DNA of 64,000 nt, taken from Ulva prolifera (Eukaryota; Chlorophyta; Ulvophyceae; Ulvales; Ulvaceae). Of the stretch, positions 48,022 through 60,194 are shown piece by piece. The stretch is taken from NCBI GenBank assembly GCA_023078555.1, contig CM041203.1, forward strand, positions 1 to 64,000, given 5' to 3'. The notes under the pieces are model-generated. The model was not told the origin of the DNA. It saw only the letters and a list, made by a program, of their open reading frames with translations, and searched no databases. A program made the position numbers and the translations under genes. Position 1 is the first letter of the stretch, and the number at the start of each line of letters is the position of its first letter.

Positions 48022-49810
48022 TTATGCCACGAGCTTTTGTGACCTAGTAAAGAGCGCATCTACAACGCTGCTCATGTTGTTGATCGTCTCAATTGCAGCG
48101 GGATAAGCTTCGTCCTCATCCTGATCCTCAAAGACTTGAAGACACCCATTTCCTTGATCAAGGATCCCTATGTTGAACACATCGAAGATGTCATTGATCA
48201 TGCATTTGTCAGTCATCGATCAATACCTCGCCAACAAAATCGAACACCTCTCATGCGATTCAAACAAATAGCGGGATTGGAAAAGCACACCAGAAATCTT
48301 TTTGTCTAAGATCATTTGGCTGACCTCGCGCTCAACAGTCGTTGCGTCAAGTGATATCATCTTTGCCAGGTGGTTGATTTCAACCTTACTGTAGGGCATG
48401 ATCACACGGATTAGGTTTTGCTCTAATAGAGCCTTGAAGAGATCATTCAAGTGCCGATTGACAATGGGATCCCCCTCTAGTTGCTCTTTATACTTCTCCA
48501 GTACTTCCTGCACAGGGAGAAGAAGACTTTGTGTGATGATTCGGGCCCAAAAACAATGTATTGCACATTGAGACAACAGCGTATGGCACATGCAGCCAGC
48601 AGCACCTGCAACATTGTCAAGCTTGACTGCGTTCTTGCTTCTGCCACCTTTTTCATTGCATCCAGTTCTGGCCCGGAATAATTCAGACCAGACTTGCTGG
48701 AGATGATGGAAGGAACCTCAGCAGCATTGTCGGACATGATTTTGCAAAGCAACAGATACTTCAGGCTGTTGAGAGCCTTGGGGGACTTCAGGTTATTGTA
48801 CTGCTCAAACGCTTCAAAGAAGTAAGAGAATGCAGTTTTGAAGTCACGTTCCTCTGCATTTAAGATGCCACTCTGGAGATCAATCTCGGCCTGCAACAAC
48901 ATAAATGAATAGACGACTACATCCATGCAACTGGCACGATCATTGTCGAGCCTGGGCCAGGTTCAAAGACATGACTACATGCACAAGTTGATTATGACTC
49001 TATAAACTGACCACTTCACGGTTGCGCAGTCGATGAAGCATGGTTATGTATTGTTGCAGGACCCACCTGGAGGGACGGTGGCACATATACCGAGTTGGCT
49101 GCGGAGCGGGCTGCGGTGAGCGCTGCTTTGCTTTTGGGATTGTTGAGTAGGAAATGGTGCAGCCTAGACTCGATCAAGTGCACGTCCACGAGGAGCAACT
49201 TGTCATCCAGTCGCTTGACCTCCGTCAGCAAAGAACCAATGAGTTTCAGGGCAGGGTGATATTCTCCTGTCTCCATCAGCAGCGTTGATAAGCGCATCTC
49301 GATGCGTTGTCTCAAGAAGCTGCGTTTTTCCTCACGCGCCCATTCGATTTGCTCCTGGCACACTTGTATCTACAGGCATCGACGTAGCGATTAGCGCCAG
49401 TGATTTCGAGGCCGCCTAAAAGTAGCAGAGAGAACCAAGTACCAATAGCTTCAGCAAGAAAACAGCTACTGTCCATGCGGCCAGCAAGCGTGGAATACCT
49501 GGAGTTTTGCAGTGTCAGGAACACGAGCCAGCGCATCGATGACAGTCCGCACGATCCGGGCGGTCTTAGCTTTTGCCATTAGCTTATACATGGGTCTTAG
49601 TTCTTGCAGCAAGTTTTTGAGCCCTTGGGCGTCATGGTCGTCCGCTAGAGCGGTTGTCAAAGCGGTGATAGCTTGTTCCTTGACCTGGATCAGGTCTGAC
49701 CCTTCCCCTTCGATACCTATCACATTGCTAAGAGCTGCAATTCCTGCTTTAGAGTCAGATTTGAGAGTCTCCTTAGCGCTGTCGAGCTGTGCTTGGGCAG
49801 CTTCTGCCAT
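48022..49810 (-). CDS. RPN6: 26S proteasome regulatory subunit RPN6 (PSMD11)
   Basis: RPN6 is a PCI-domain subunit of the proteasome lid that clamps the regulatory particle to the 20S core. Five exons chain in phase: 49810-49499, 49369-49067, 48890-48606, 48507-48291 and 48167-48022, giving 420 residues (human 422). TPR-like helices in the N-terminal part include ELRPMYKLMAKAKTARIVRT and EWAREEKRSFLRQRIEMRL; HLIESRLHHFLLNNPKSKAA and RDFKTAFSYFFEAFEQY follow. The PCI domain reads LLEQNLIRVIMPYSKVEI and VSQMILDKKISG, and the closing helix carries ILDQGNGCLQVFED and SSVVDALFTRSQKL. All expected parts are present. It converges with ATG2, with 145 bases between the two stop codons. Confidence 0.95.
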
Positions 49811-51212
49811 GATTGTAACCGCTTATTTCGCAAGCGCGACATCCACAACATTCACAATGCTCTCTTCAACCTGCTAGCTTGGCATACGGACGGGTGAAGG
49901 CGATGAAAGCGAAACGTACGGATGTCGCCTCACCGGCGCCCTCGCCATGCATGTGAGTGCTGGTGACCACTTCTTCGCCATCCAGTACGTAGTTCGTGTC
50001 GTTATGTTGCAGCCGGCCGGTCGTCCATGGCGCCCAGGCCCGATGATGATGTTGGCAGCTGATGCAACAATAGCGTGCTGGCGCAGCGCGCGTTTCAAAT
50101 TGATTAGCATGCCAAGTCATGAACACCGGCCGGTGTGGGCCCGGGGCCCCGCGGGGGCCCACTTCAGAATTCTGCGGCATCCCTTTGGCCAACACCAGGC
50201 CAGGAGCCGGACATGAATTCCGACCCATGAACAAGAAGATTCGGCTGTCAGCTAAGCTCGAGCTGCGTGCCTGTGTACGCCGTGATGTTCTCGGACGTAC
50301 ACGATGCAATTGCTTAAGCAGCAGCTGCCAGTATCGGAAGTCTGGGCTTGTCATCTCTCGGGAGCAAGGGTTGCGATATGATGCGGGCCTGGAGGACGCG
50401 ATCCTGCCGGACTGAGTTGTGAGTGCGGTTGTAGTGTTCGTGTGTGTGTGAGTGTATGTTGCAGTTGATTCGGATGAGATTCGGTTTCAGTGTTTGTTTT
50501 CTCCCGTTCACTCTTTTGTAACTAGCAGCTGCAGCTGCCAGTGGCACCGCGGCCATGTAGCAAGCCGCGGCACACGTGTGAGCTCGGTCCAGGTGCGTCG
50601 TGTCAGGCTCGGCACACGCCAGCGAATATATGTCACAAACTGTGTGCAAGCGCCCAGACCCGCGCAGTCCCATATGTTTGGCAGGGCCCTGCAGCTGCAG
50701 GGGGGGGCTACGTCGACGTCCGCGCGCGACACCCGTTCGTGTATGCCGGAATCCGTTAACTATCATGCATGTGTTGTATCAAGGGGCTCTGCTGTGGCGA
50801 CGGCATGCTACTTGGCTAGAATTGAACAATCCTTGCAGCCAGGGACACCCAGATGAAATCTCGACCTCTGTGAACGATTCAGATCTGGCGGCGGGTGTGC
50901 TGGTAGCCACAGTGTGGGAACAGTCGAGCTGCCGCGGCAACACCGGCAGCTTTCAAATGGATGTGCAGGGACGGAGCCAATTTTGCATGCGCAATTGCCG
51001 CGGTGGGGAACTTTTTGAGAGACATCTTTGTGACTCGTCTTCGCTCAATCAAAGTTTGGCTATTTGTCTCGAGTCCCGTCGCACAAAGCACGGCATAACA
51101 ACGCTATTGCATCGTACTTGCAGCAGGCAAAATTACTCCTCGTGTAAGCTAACGCACAAAGCAACGCGATAAAGAAGTCCTCGAGCTACTAGCAGCATCG
51201 ACGTCCGTTGCG
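49811..51212. promoter_or_regulatory. Divergent upstream region of RPN6 and FANCI, GC-rich part with palindromes
   Basis: About 1.4 kb separates the two divergent starts. No gene is supported: the longest frames (minus 49866-50354, plus 50119-50415) overlap each other and show no family motif. Near 50126-50162 there are two adjacent inverted repeats, CACCGGCCGGTG and a near-perfect GC-rich hairpin beginning GTGGGCCC and ending GGGCCCAC. Promoters of both genes are expected here. Confidence 0.4.
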
Positions 51213-54200
51213 ATGAGCTCTGATCATGTCACAGGCATGCTCGATGAGGAGTGTGGCCGGGCCCACGCTGTTGCGCTGACGCAGGCGTCGGAATTCGGCT
51301 CGACGCAGCGAATCGAAGAAAGGTGCTACAGCTGTAATTCTTTCAGTGACGACTCCTTCGGGTGCACCATGCTTTTGCCACAATGAGCAAATCTGCACGA
51401 GGACGTCTGCAGTATCACAATGCTAGCCTGAGCTGCCCGCCGCTTAGAAGGCAGGTCGCCTCGTGAACATGCTACACTGTCTCGTTCAGTGTCACAGTAA
51501 GTCTGAGCGATGGATGCACAGGTTGTCTGAGTGTGTCCACATGACCACCTATGGAGGGTCACATGCATGGCCAACTGTGGTTCCATCAGTGTACAAGGCT
51601 GATACAGTGAGGAGTCGGACGACTCAAACTGGTACGGGTGGTTGACCGCGGCCTGCCTGTTGTAGGGATCGCACGCGTGGCATTGTCCTAGATCTGTCGG
51701 AGCAGGACTGCCTTGCTCACATCAAGAGCTGCCCGATCGATTCAACGGCGGTCAAGAGATTCTCTCTTATTGTTTATAGTCTCAGCCATGTACTACCAAC
51801 AGACACCCCTCAGTTAATGACTGCCTGCAAGCAGAAGCTCGAAAAATACCTCCTAGCCATTCTCCGCCGTGTAATGCATCTAGAACTCCCGCAGAAGTGG
51901 ATGCAGCAGCTGGGCCGCATCTCAGGCACAGCCCTTGACGACATCAGCCCCACAGGCTTGGACTGCATTGTTGAGATGTCGCTAGAGACGCTCTCTTCGG
52001 GCTCCCAAGCGGCGCCCCACCTGCTCAGTCTGCTGTCCGCCTCACTGTCTCACCTCCTGCAGCGCCCCAAGTCAGAAGAGGACAAAGTATTTAGCATTGC
52101 CAAGGTTCACAATGTCATCAAGCGCCTTTGTGAGACCCCCTGGCCAACACATCTAATCCATGCTATCGTCATGCACCTCCACAATGCTGGCCTTCCAGAG
52201 GCCATCTTGGAGACAGTCACAGCCGCAGTCAGTGGCATGTGTGCAACAGTGGACACACAATTCCTACCAGATGCTCTTCACGGCCTGCTCACACTGCCCT
52301 CAGCCACGACAGTGACCCACATCCACGCCGTTTGTGAGCTCATGTCACAACGACGAGAACGCGCTGGCTGTGCTGAGGCAAAACAGGAGCTTGCAGTAGC
52401 TGAGGCAGAGCTTCTGCAGCGGGTGATCGATCTGTTTGCTCGGGAGAAGTCGTTGACCAACCAGTGGTTGAAAGCATTCAAGGCTGAGCAGCGGCCATCC
52501 CAGTTTGCGCTGTCTCTGACAGTCATGCTAGCAGGCAGCAGCCGCACTGCTGCGGCTGCGATGGATGCAGTCAAAGCTGTGCTGAGTGGCAGCCTCAAGC
52601 ATGCAGAGGCGATCCGGGGCAGTGCCTGGCTCCAGAGGCTGCCATGTGGGCAGGGCTGCACACCGCAGGAGCTCGCAGTGCTGCTCTTTGAGACGGTGCG
52701 GGATGCGCGTGAGGGACTTGCGGCACAGCTCACCCAACTTGGGTTCCACCTGCTGGCTGCTGCCAAGCTGAAGAATGTTGACGTTGCATCTATGAATGTT
52801 GTCACGGACAGGCATGATGAGTGGCTGCAGTGGTGGAGCGATTGCGCTCCAGCATCAGTGCAGTTGTGCCTTGCTGGTGTGGCCTTGTTGGATCAGGTGC
52901 GGTCAGGAGAGAGTCGCCCCGGGTTGGGCATGTATCAAGGTGGGCACAGAATCTCTGACAGCCTTGCTCTCTGGAATTTATTGAGATCGCTGCCTATGCA
53001 GGTTGCTCGATGCCACAAGGTGCACATAGAGCCCATTCTGGAGCACATCTGCACACAGCTTGTGGGTGGAACCTGCGTAGAGGCCGTGCTGCAGTACCTG
53101 CTTGTTCTACGTTGCATTTTCGTTGCACACGAAGAGGAGCTTGCTGCTCATGTGCCAGCAGTCCAGGTGAGATCTGCAGTGCATGGGTGCCATTGGTGCT
53201 GTGGCCTGGCCCGCATCGATTGGCTTGTGATGCTTAATGCTTTTGGTGAGAGACTGAATTATTTGTCAATAATTGATCCAATCATGCCCTTGCTGACTCG
53301 AGCTTGGCCGGTCGCGCTAATGCATTCATGCAACCTGGAATCATCTCTAGGTGGCGCCTTTACCCTTTTTCACAAGTGTTTTGCAACGCATGTCTGACCT
53401 GCAGGGGCTTTTAGAGGGCACTCTGGCAATGAACAACGTCATCAGCGTCGTGTCACTATGCATCATGTGGCCTTTCTGTCAACGCCGGAAGTCTCTACGC
53501 AAGATTGCTGTGGCCCACTTGCGCCATGCTCAGAAGATTCATGATGTCCCAGCACGCATTTGTGCAACACAGGCATGGCGTCCGTCCCCACGCCCGACAA
53601 TGTGCCACAAGCTCTGTCGCGTGCTGTAAACTGCACTGCTTGGCACTGCCTCAGCTGCTATGTGTACGTGTACGTGACTGGTCTTTGGCTACAATTGATC
53701 GTTGTGCCAATGTACAGGGTTTCATCATGCTCATTCTCCACAGCATATTCTCAGGGGAGCCTGTGCCAATCGCCGAGGAATCTGAGGGATTTAATTGGTC
53801 CCAACTCGACCCCATGTATGTCCCTGCTTAGCAGAGGTGGCCGCTTGCAGCAGCCCCTGCATCGGAACTTGTTGGCATGGGTGGCAGCGTGATGTTCATT
53901 GTCAAAGCGAGGGGCACATGCAGGTACGCCACCCAGGCTGCCATGTCCATGAGCCAATTGCCCGGAATCATGACTGAGGCTTCGTCCCTTCTCAATGATT
54001 TCATGGGATTCTTGCGGCGCTCCGTTTCGCAGCAGGCACCTGTGCGCAAAGCCTTGTACAATGGCCTTTCAGCTATAATGGCTGCCGATGAGACCAGTGC
54101 ACCATCGATCTTCACACTGCTGGCCCCACAGCTACAGCAATATGTGTCGTGTCGGGTGCGTTAACTACGCCACATCTGTCGCGGTGCTGTTGATGCTACG

Positions 54201-57200
54201 TCAGCTACCAGGCAGCACGATATGCGGTGATCGGGATGCTTGCTCAAAGTGTGGAGAGTTCAATGCGGGGTATGATTCTATGATCTCAAAGGGAAACGGG
54301 GAGTTTGCAGGAGGATGCAACGGAGGCCATCCGCAAGTATCACCTCGATGTCACCACAGTTGCAAATGTTTCTGCAGACACCGCTCATCTGAAGGATGCG
54401 CTTCCAGAACTGGTGGCATGCATCACGAGAGTGCTGTCGACTGACAATGACGTCAGTATAACAGGTGCTGACTTGGCCACCTCTGACATGATCTTAAGAC
54501 ACCACTCAAGTCACTCAGCCTGAGCTGTCTTTCACAGGAGTTGCACTGTGAGCTCTTGCGGAATCAGACAGTGATGCATGTATGGCGTGGCAGATTGTGT
54601 GGCTCCCCATAAGCTAGATATGTTTGCCTCTGAAGCGCCAGCGGTGCAGGCCTGAAACATGTCAACAGCGTCTGTCAGAGCGTTTTCTTCCAGCTGGCAG
54701 ACCTCAGTCTGGAGGAGATGGGCGTTGAGAGCATCGACAACATTGTCTGGAAGTCTGCTGAGGGCATCAAGAGTCAGATGTGGGCCTACTCCCTGATGGG
54801 GGTTTTCGATGCAGCCATGTCACACTATCTTCCCAAGATGCTTGACAGCACATCCAGCGCTAGGTCTTGCAAGGCCGTCAGTGACTTGATCAGCTCTCAG
54901 GAGCGCTTGCATGGCTTCCTTCACGGAGCATCCCGTACCAGAGCCTTGAAAGGTTCTCTTCTCTGCTGATCTGTGCTGGCTTCTCTGCTGGTTTCTGCTG
55001 GCTCCGCTGATCCTACTGGAGGCGCTTCCGCACATGTGGTCACAAACATGGCACGAGGTGGTGCAGCACATGAGCAGTGAAGTAGATCAGGCCCTACAAG
55101 ACGTCGTCCGTGTCTTGCAATTATCATGTCACGGACTGGCTCGTGCATTGCAGCAGTTTAGTAATACACGGGTGTGTGCAGATGTGGCCGCACACAAGGT
55201 CGTTGCTGCTGCCAGCGCAGAGGAGCTCGCGATGCTCCCTGCTGACAGCAAGTCCCTGCCGAGCTACCTCTCCACCCCAGCTCTCCTGCAGTGCTTCCAC
55301 GCCATGAGCGGCTCCGGCCTCTTCGAGGCAGCGAATGAGGTGCCTGCGGCGGCTGCGACGCTCATGCAGAGTGCAGAGGTTGTGGAGCATGCGCTGCTGG
55401 CAGCTGAGGCGCAGCTGGTTTGTGCGGCGGCGGCACGGCGCAGCCACGGCGATGTTCTCGCCGCATGGGCGGTACAGCCCGATGTGCAGCGCGCCTGCGA
55501 GCACATGCTTGGCCTGCCTGATTGGAGGGAGCTGCTGCAGCCTGTGCTGCATGGAAGCCTGGTGCGGTTGCCTGCTGCACGTGCACGCTGCAGTGGCATG
55601 TGTTCATTGCTCATGGAAGCAGCGCTCCGTTGCGCATGATGTCTGATGTTTGCATCATGATCGCTGCACGTGGTGATTGTGATCACTTGTTCATATCAGT
55701 GTGTAAAGCGTGGCGCTGTAGTCGCGTCCGGCGCAGTGACAATGCTGCGTTTGCGTGCAGGGTGCAGGGTTGCCAATGCATCTGCACGTGGCACATGTAA
55801 CACCAGCTGAGCATGTGGCATTCAGTATGACAGACAAATGCACGATTGCACCTGGATCACAGCGTTTCACTACTGTATACTTTTTAGTAATGTCTTTCCA
55901 GCGACTTGCATTCTCCGCAGATGTCCAGCTGACATGGGCATTTGATTGCTGCTGGCTTCGCTGAGTGCAGCGTGTCCGGATGTGCAGACAGCTGTCAAGG
56001 GACTGTGTGTACCAAATGATGAGCAGCAAGAGGACGCAGGTGCGCTGGTGCCCGCCGCTGTGCAGTGTGTCTGCGCATGCCTGGACTTGGCCTCGCTCCG
56101 TGGATGCGTGCTGGACCTCCTTGCTGCCCTGCCGGATGCCTGCCAAGACTCAAGCAAAGCCCTGCAAGTGTGGACCCTTTGAACCATTGCTTTTGACTGT
56201 CTTTGTTCCCATAAACGGTGCTGCTGTCCAAACTCAGGAGACTAGGGATGGCACAGAGCCGAGGTGGGTGTCCATCTCGTCTCGTGCCGAGGTCTAGGTG
56301 GCACGAGATCAACCGAGGTGACCTAGGAATCGTACGAGTTGACCTAGGACTCGTACGATTTGACCTCGGACTCGTACGATTTGACCTCGGACTCGTACGA
56401 TTCACCTCGGATTGCACTAATTCACCTCGGATCAGGTGTGCACGCATGTACAAAGCAGCATTACGCTGAGTCAATCGATATATAGCATTGCAATACAATA
56501 CAGTAGATATAAAAACCTTACAATAGTCATTCAATTGATTCCACCTCCCTCTGTGCATCCTCATGTGCAAGTGCCTCCATGTCCGCTACTAAAACCTCCT
56601 CACCACAGGCTTAAGAATTCCACCACAGATGCATTTCTGTACTGTGCCACACACACCATCCATGCCGGGCAATTGTTTAATTCAATTGTAGGCTCGCCAG
56701 TGGTAATCAATGTGAGTAATTTAATTATAGTTTGTTCATGCCCTGGGCTTGTGCACCTGTGTCCGCAATATGTGGTCTCCGATTAGTGTCTAGCAGTGCG
56801 TCTGAGACTTTAAGCAGTGTTCGACATAACGGGACCTAGACCCCATCCGAGGTGGGGCATTTTTTCACCTCGGCCTCGGTACGAGACTCGTACCGAGTTC
56901 ATTGACCTCGGACTAGAACGAGGTCCTCGACCTCGCCTTTGTGCCATCCCTACAGGAGACAAAGAGATGTGCGGAGGAGAGCTGCATACCTGTCCGAGCT
57001 AGCTGTTGCCCACATCGTCATGTGGTTCATGCGGCCACATTTGGTGCGTCAGGGATGCTGTGCTGTGCAGGGCCGGACCGCCGCTCAGGTGTGCGGGGGT
57101 GAAGGCGGCACCGTCGAGGCAGCAGCGCAGCGACTGCCGCTTCTTTACGAGCTGCTGGCTAGTCTTGCACAGGGCCGGTGGTTCAAGCAGCTGGAACTAC

Positions 57201-59531
57201 TGTGTTCCATGCTGCAATCTCTACGTGGCCCGCCGTGGCTCAAAGCCTGCATTGCCTCCTGGCCTTTGGCGATAGCCGACGAGCACAGTGGACCTCTGGT
57301 GCGGCCTGAGCACAACTGCCCACACCATGCCTCACAGACTGAAGCGCTGTACATGTATGCAACTACCTCAGCTACAATGACCAGTGTTGTAAACGGTATG
57401 TTTGCCATTGCATTCACGATGCTTATGCATCATGCATGGCAGTGACTCCCACTACCTCCAAGATGGCAGGTCCAGTGACAGTGCAAGCAGTGTCACAGTG
57501 CGATTGGGCCTGTCTTGACGCACCATGGTGTTGTATTCCTGAGACCAGTGAACTTGTGTGATTGTCACAGTGGCCACTTGTTCACATTCGCTCATGGCTG
57601 CAGACATCTCATGTAACTGGGGGAGCGGCAGACGCGCTTCTGCAGCTTGCACTGACTGGTGGCGCTGCGACGCAAGATGCACTGGTGGCCCATGCCGTGC
57701 AAGTGTGTTTAAATACAAACCCTCGGGAAGTTCCACCAAGCAATTCCGGCCGAACGGTGTGATCTCGAGCTGGTAACACATCAATGCAGCCGTGTCCAAT
57801 GACAAGTGCTTTTGCAATTGGAATGCAATTGTGAGTTTGTCCATATGCACGGGCCATGCTGTTGCAAGCAAGTGCGTTCTCGGGAGTGGCTGTGGCACTA
57901 CCTGGCTGATTGTATTGCGCAACAAATTCAGTTCATGCAACGTGTTGCAATCACAGCTGGGGCGCTACCTGGCTGGATGTATTGTGTTGCGCTGAATCTC
58001 CTGACACCTGTCGCACGCCCTTGGTAGCCAATCTGCCTTCGGGGATGAATTGACCGTTCTCCAGCACAGCTTAGATCTGTCGTTTGCAGGCACAACTGCG
58101 GGTGCAGGAGGACGTGCGATTACATCAGCTGTGCTCCAGCTGTCTGCATGCCAAGGCGCAGCCAGCGGTCATGGGAACTGTCTTGAGCACTTTGTTACGC
58201 ACCGGCTCCAGCGTGCAGTGGCTGTGTAAGGTGCTTGAGGGCCTTCTGGGGCAGAAGAGACTGCAACCTGATGATGTGGTCCGATCTGTAGAACTTGAGA
58301 AGGCCGCGGCTGCCAAGATCGAGCTGCTTGGTATGTTTTGATGCCTGTCTTTGCTTCCCGTGCCGGACGAAACCTTTGCATGTTTGTGATCATATGGTGG
58401 GTGAATGTTGGGCCCCCATGTTCCCACCAGACTCTCCTAGCACTAAAATGTTCGGCCTATCAAAGATATCTGCTCAGCCGTGTTTGAGCTCTGCGTAGCA
58501 TTGTAGTCAAGCACTGTATGGCTGCCCTCTGTCGCATCGCCACAATCGTTGTGCCATTCTGTGGCATCGGCCTGGCCAGGTGCACCTGTGTCCTGCCAAG
58601 CATCGATTGTTTAGGCAGTTGATTGAATGACATTCATGACCATACTTCCTGGTGTTCTACAGCCCTGATCCTGGCAGACTTTGCGGAGACTCTTGGATCG
58701 CACACGGAAGCCAAGGTGATGGACTCATTCTACCGAGCCTGTAAAGAGGTCGTCAAGGCTGCAGATGGTTTGTTCAAGGCAGTGCTTGCACCGAAGTCGC
58801 GGTCAATGCCGAAGCCTGGCAAGCATGTACTCGGGGCTGCTGCAGCGGTCAGCCATGACCTGGTCCAGAGTGTGTACTGTGTGTTGCTGCTCAACAAGGA
58901 AGACGACCAGAATGAGCCTCCAGGTGTGCACCTGCTCTACACTGCGTCAGACAGCAGGCTTGAAACACTCGCACATGATTTGATGTCGATATGCTGGCAG
59001 TACGGCCTGTCCCAGCTGCACATGTACAGATGCCATCTCCACAGGCCGTATTATCTTGCACCTGTGAGGTGACTGTACAGTGGTGTGCTTGTTGGACCAC
59101 CTGTGTCGATTGTGCAGTACTAACTTCCCCACATCAGTCAGCTCGGAACTGCCCAGCATGAGTGTGCTGATCCATTGCAACCTCCATTGGCAGGCTAGCA
59201 TGCTGTCAGACACAAGTGAAGAGCCCTTGGTAGTGACTGTGTTGCATCACGTCGTCTCACAGCTGTATCCTCCTTGAGCATATTTTGATCACAAATCTCA
59301 GCCAGGTCCTGTGGGAGATGCATGGTAACAAAGAGATCGACTGCAGCTAAGAAGGCGAGAGCCCAGAAGCAGGAGATTGCACGCGCAAAACGGGAAGCCA
59401 GTGTCATCCCAGATCTCATCTTCTGGATTGAAAGCTTTGAGGCAGACTGCATCAAGCTTTCCAAGGTCTGCAAGTGCTCTATCATCAAAGGACTAAAGCG
59501 GACAGTGACACGGGATTTCAAGATCATGTAG
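51213..59531 (+). CDS. FANCI: Fanconi anemia group I protein homolog (FANCI)
   Basis: FANCI pairs with FANCD2 on DNA and is monoubiquitinated during repair of interstrand crosslinks. Secure exons are 51213-51322, 51666-52896 and 53002-53166, all in phase. Similarity to human FANCI includes IKRLCETPWPTHLIHAIVM, QLCLAGVALLDQ joined to VARCHKVHIEPILEH, and SVSQQAPVRKALYNGLSAIM (near 54020). Further matches are LSLEEMGVESIDNIVWKSA (near 54710), RWFKQLELLCSMLQ (near 57180), and the C-terminal IPDLIFWIESFEADCIKLSK with VTRDFKIM before the stop. The lysine at 53501-53503 (LRKIAVA) aligns with human Lys523, the ubiquitination site (ARKSAVA). Many of the middle exons are short and their borders are not resolved, so I give only the outer limits. 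One intron-exon border carries a transposon at 56243-56952. Confidence 0.85.
56243..56952. mobile_element. Non-autonomous hAT-type miniature transposon inside FANCI
   Basis: The 710-base element begins TAGGGATGGCACAGAG and ends in the inverted match (CTTTGTGCCATCCCTA), with terminal repeats of about 22 bases holding two mismatches. It is flanked by a perfect 8-base target duplication, CAGGAGAC, at 56235-56242 and 56953-56960. Eight-base duplications and a GGGATGGCAC-like end are typical of hAT transposons. It has no long open frame and no transposase, so it depends on a transposase elsewhere. The subterminal parts at both ends carry repeated CTCGGACTCGTACGA-type words. It lies at a FANCI intron-exon border. 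Confidence 0.88.
56320..56403. repeat. Four tandem 21-base subterminal units of the hAT element
   Basis: Four adjacent 21-base units of the form GACCTCGGACTCGTACGATT plus one base; the first two have CTAGG in place of CTCGG. Similar words (CGAGGTGGGG, CTCGGTACGAGACTCGTACC) recur near the right end at 56840-56935, partly inverted. Arrays of this kind in hAT elements are usually the transposase binding sites; that role is inferred. Confidence 0.8.
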
Positions 59532-60194
59532 CTCTTGTGCCACTCTCCTGACTTTGCTTGGTGGAGCTGAGGACATCGCGTCACACCAGCGACAGTGAAG
59601 TGACTGGAGCGGATAAAGTGCATTGCATGCCCTCGCTTGTGATGTAATGACATATAATGAGGTGAAGATGTGAAACCATTATGACATGATTGCGCTTTAT
59701 GAATCCTTTGCTACCGGTTGGGCTGTCTGAAGCCTAATACTTGACATGGCAATGAGGTTCGACGTCACAAGATTTGACCTCTTGCGGAAATTTACACGAT
59801 CACACTGGCCAAGCTCAAGTCACCCACAGCATCGAAAATATAGCAATGCATAGCAAGTATAATCAGCAACCAGCGTGGCAGCCATAGCTCCTTTTCTCAA
59901 GGTTCATGTGCCACCACCATTTCTATCGTGCCAGCTCAACAGCAGCAGACATCTACGAAAGAGCTGCATGGCCAGCAAGTACTCTGCTGCAGCGCAGCCG
60001 TCACAATACTTTTCAGTCTCCTGTGAAATCAATTCAAGCCAGCTTTCGGAGACACAAAGCTCCACAGAAGGTGCCTGGGAGTGCTCCACACGTCATCCAC
60101 GCGGCACCGCACTGCGTACTTATGCAGCACGAGCCAATAGCATCGACATCAGCTGACACATGACTATTGACCCTGCTGAGTTGTGGGGCGCCAG
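59532..60194. other. Convergent intergenic stretch
   Basis: This lies between the FANCI stop and the stop of the minus-strand secreted protein gene. No gene is supported. The sequence is AT-richer than its surroundings around 59640-59860. Confidence 0.5.
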
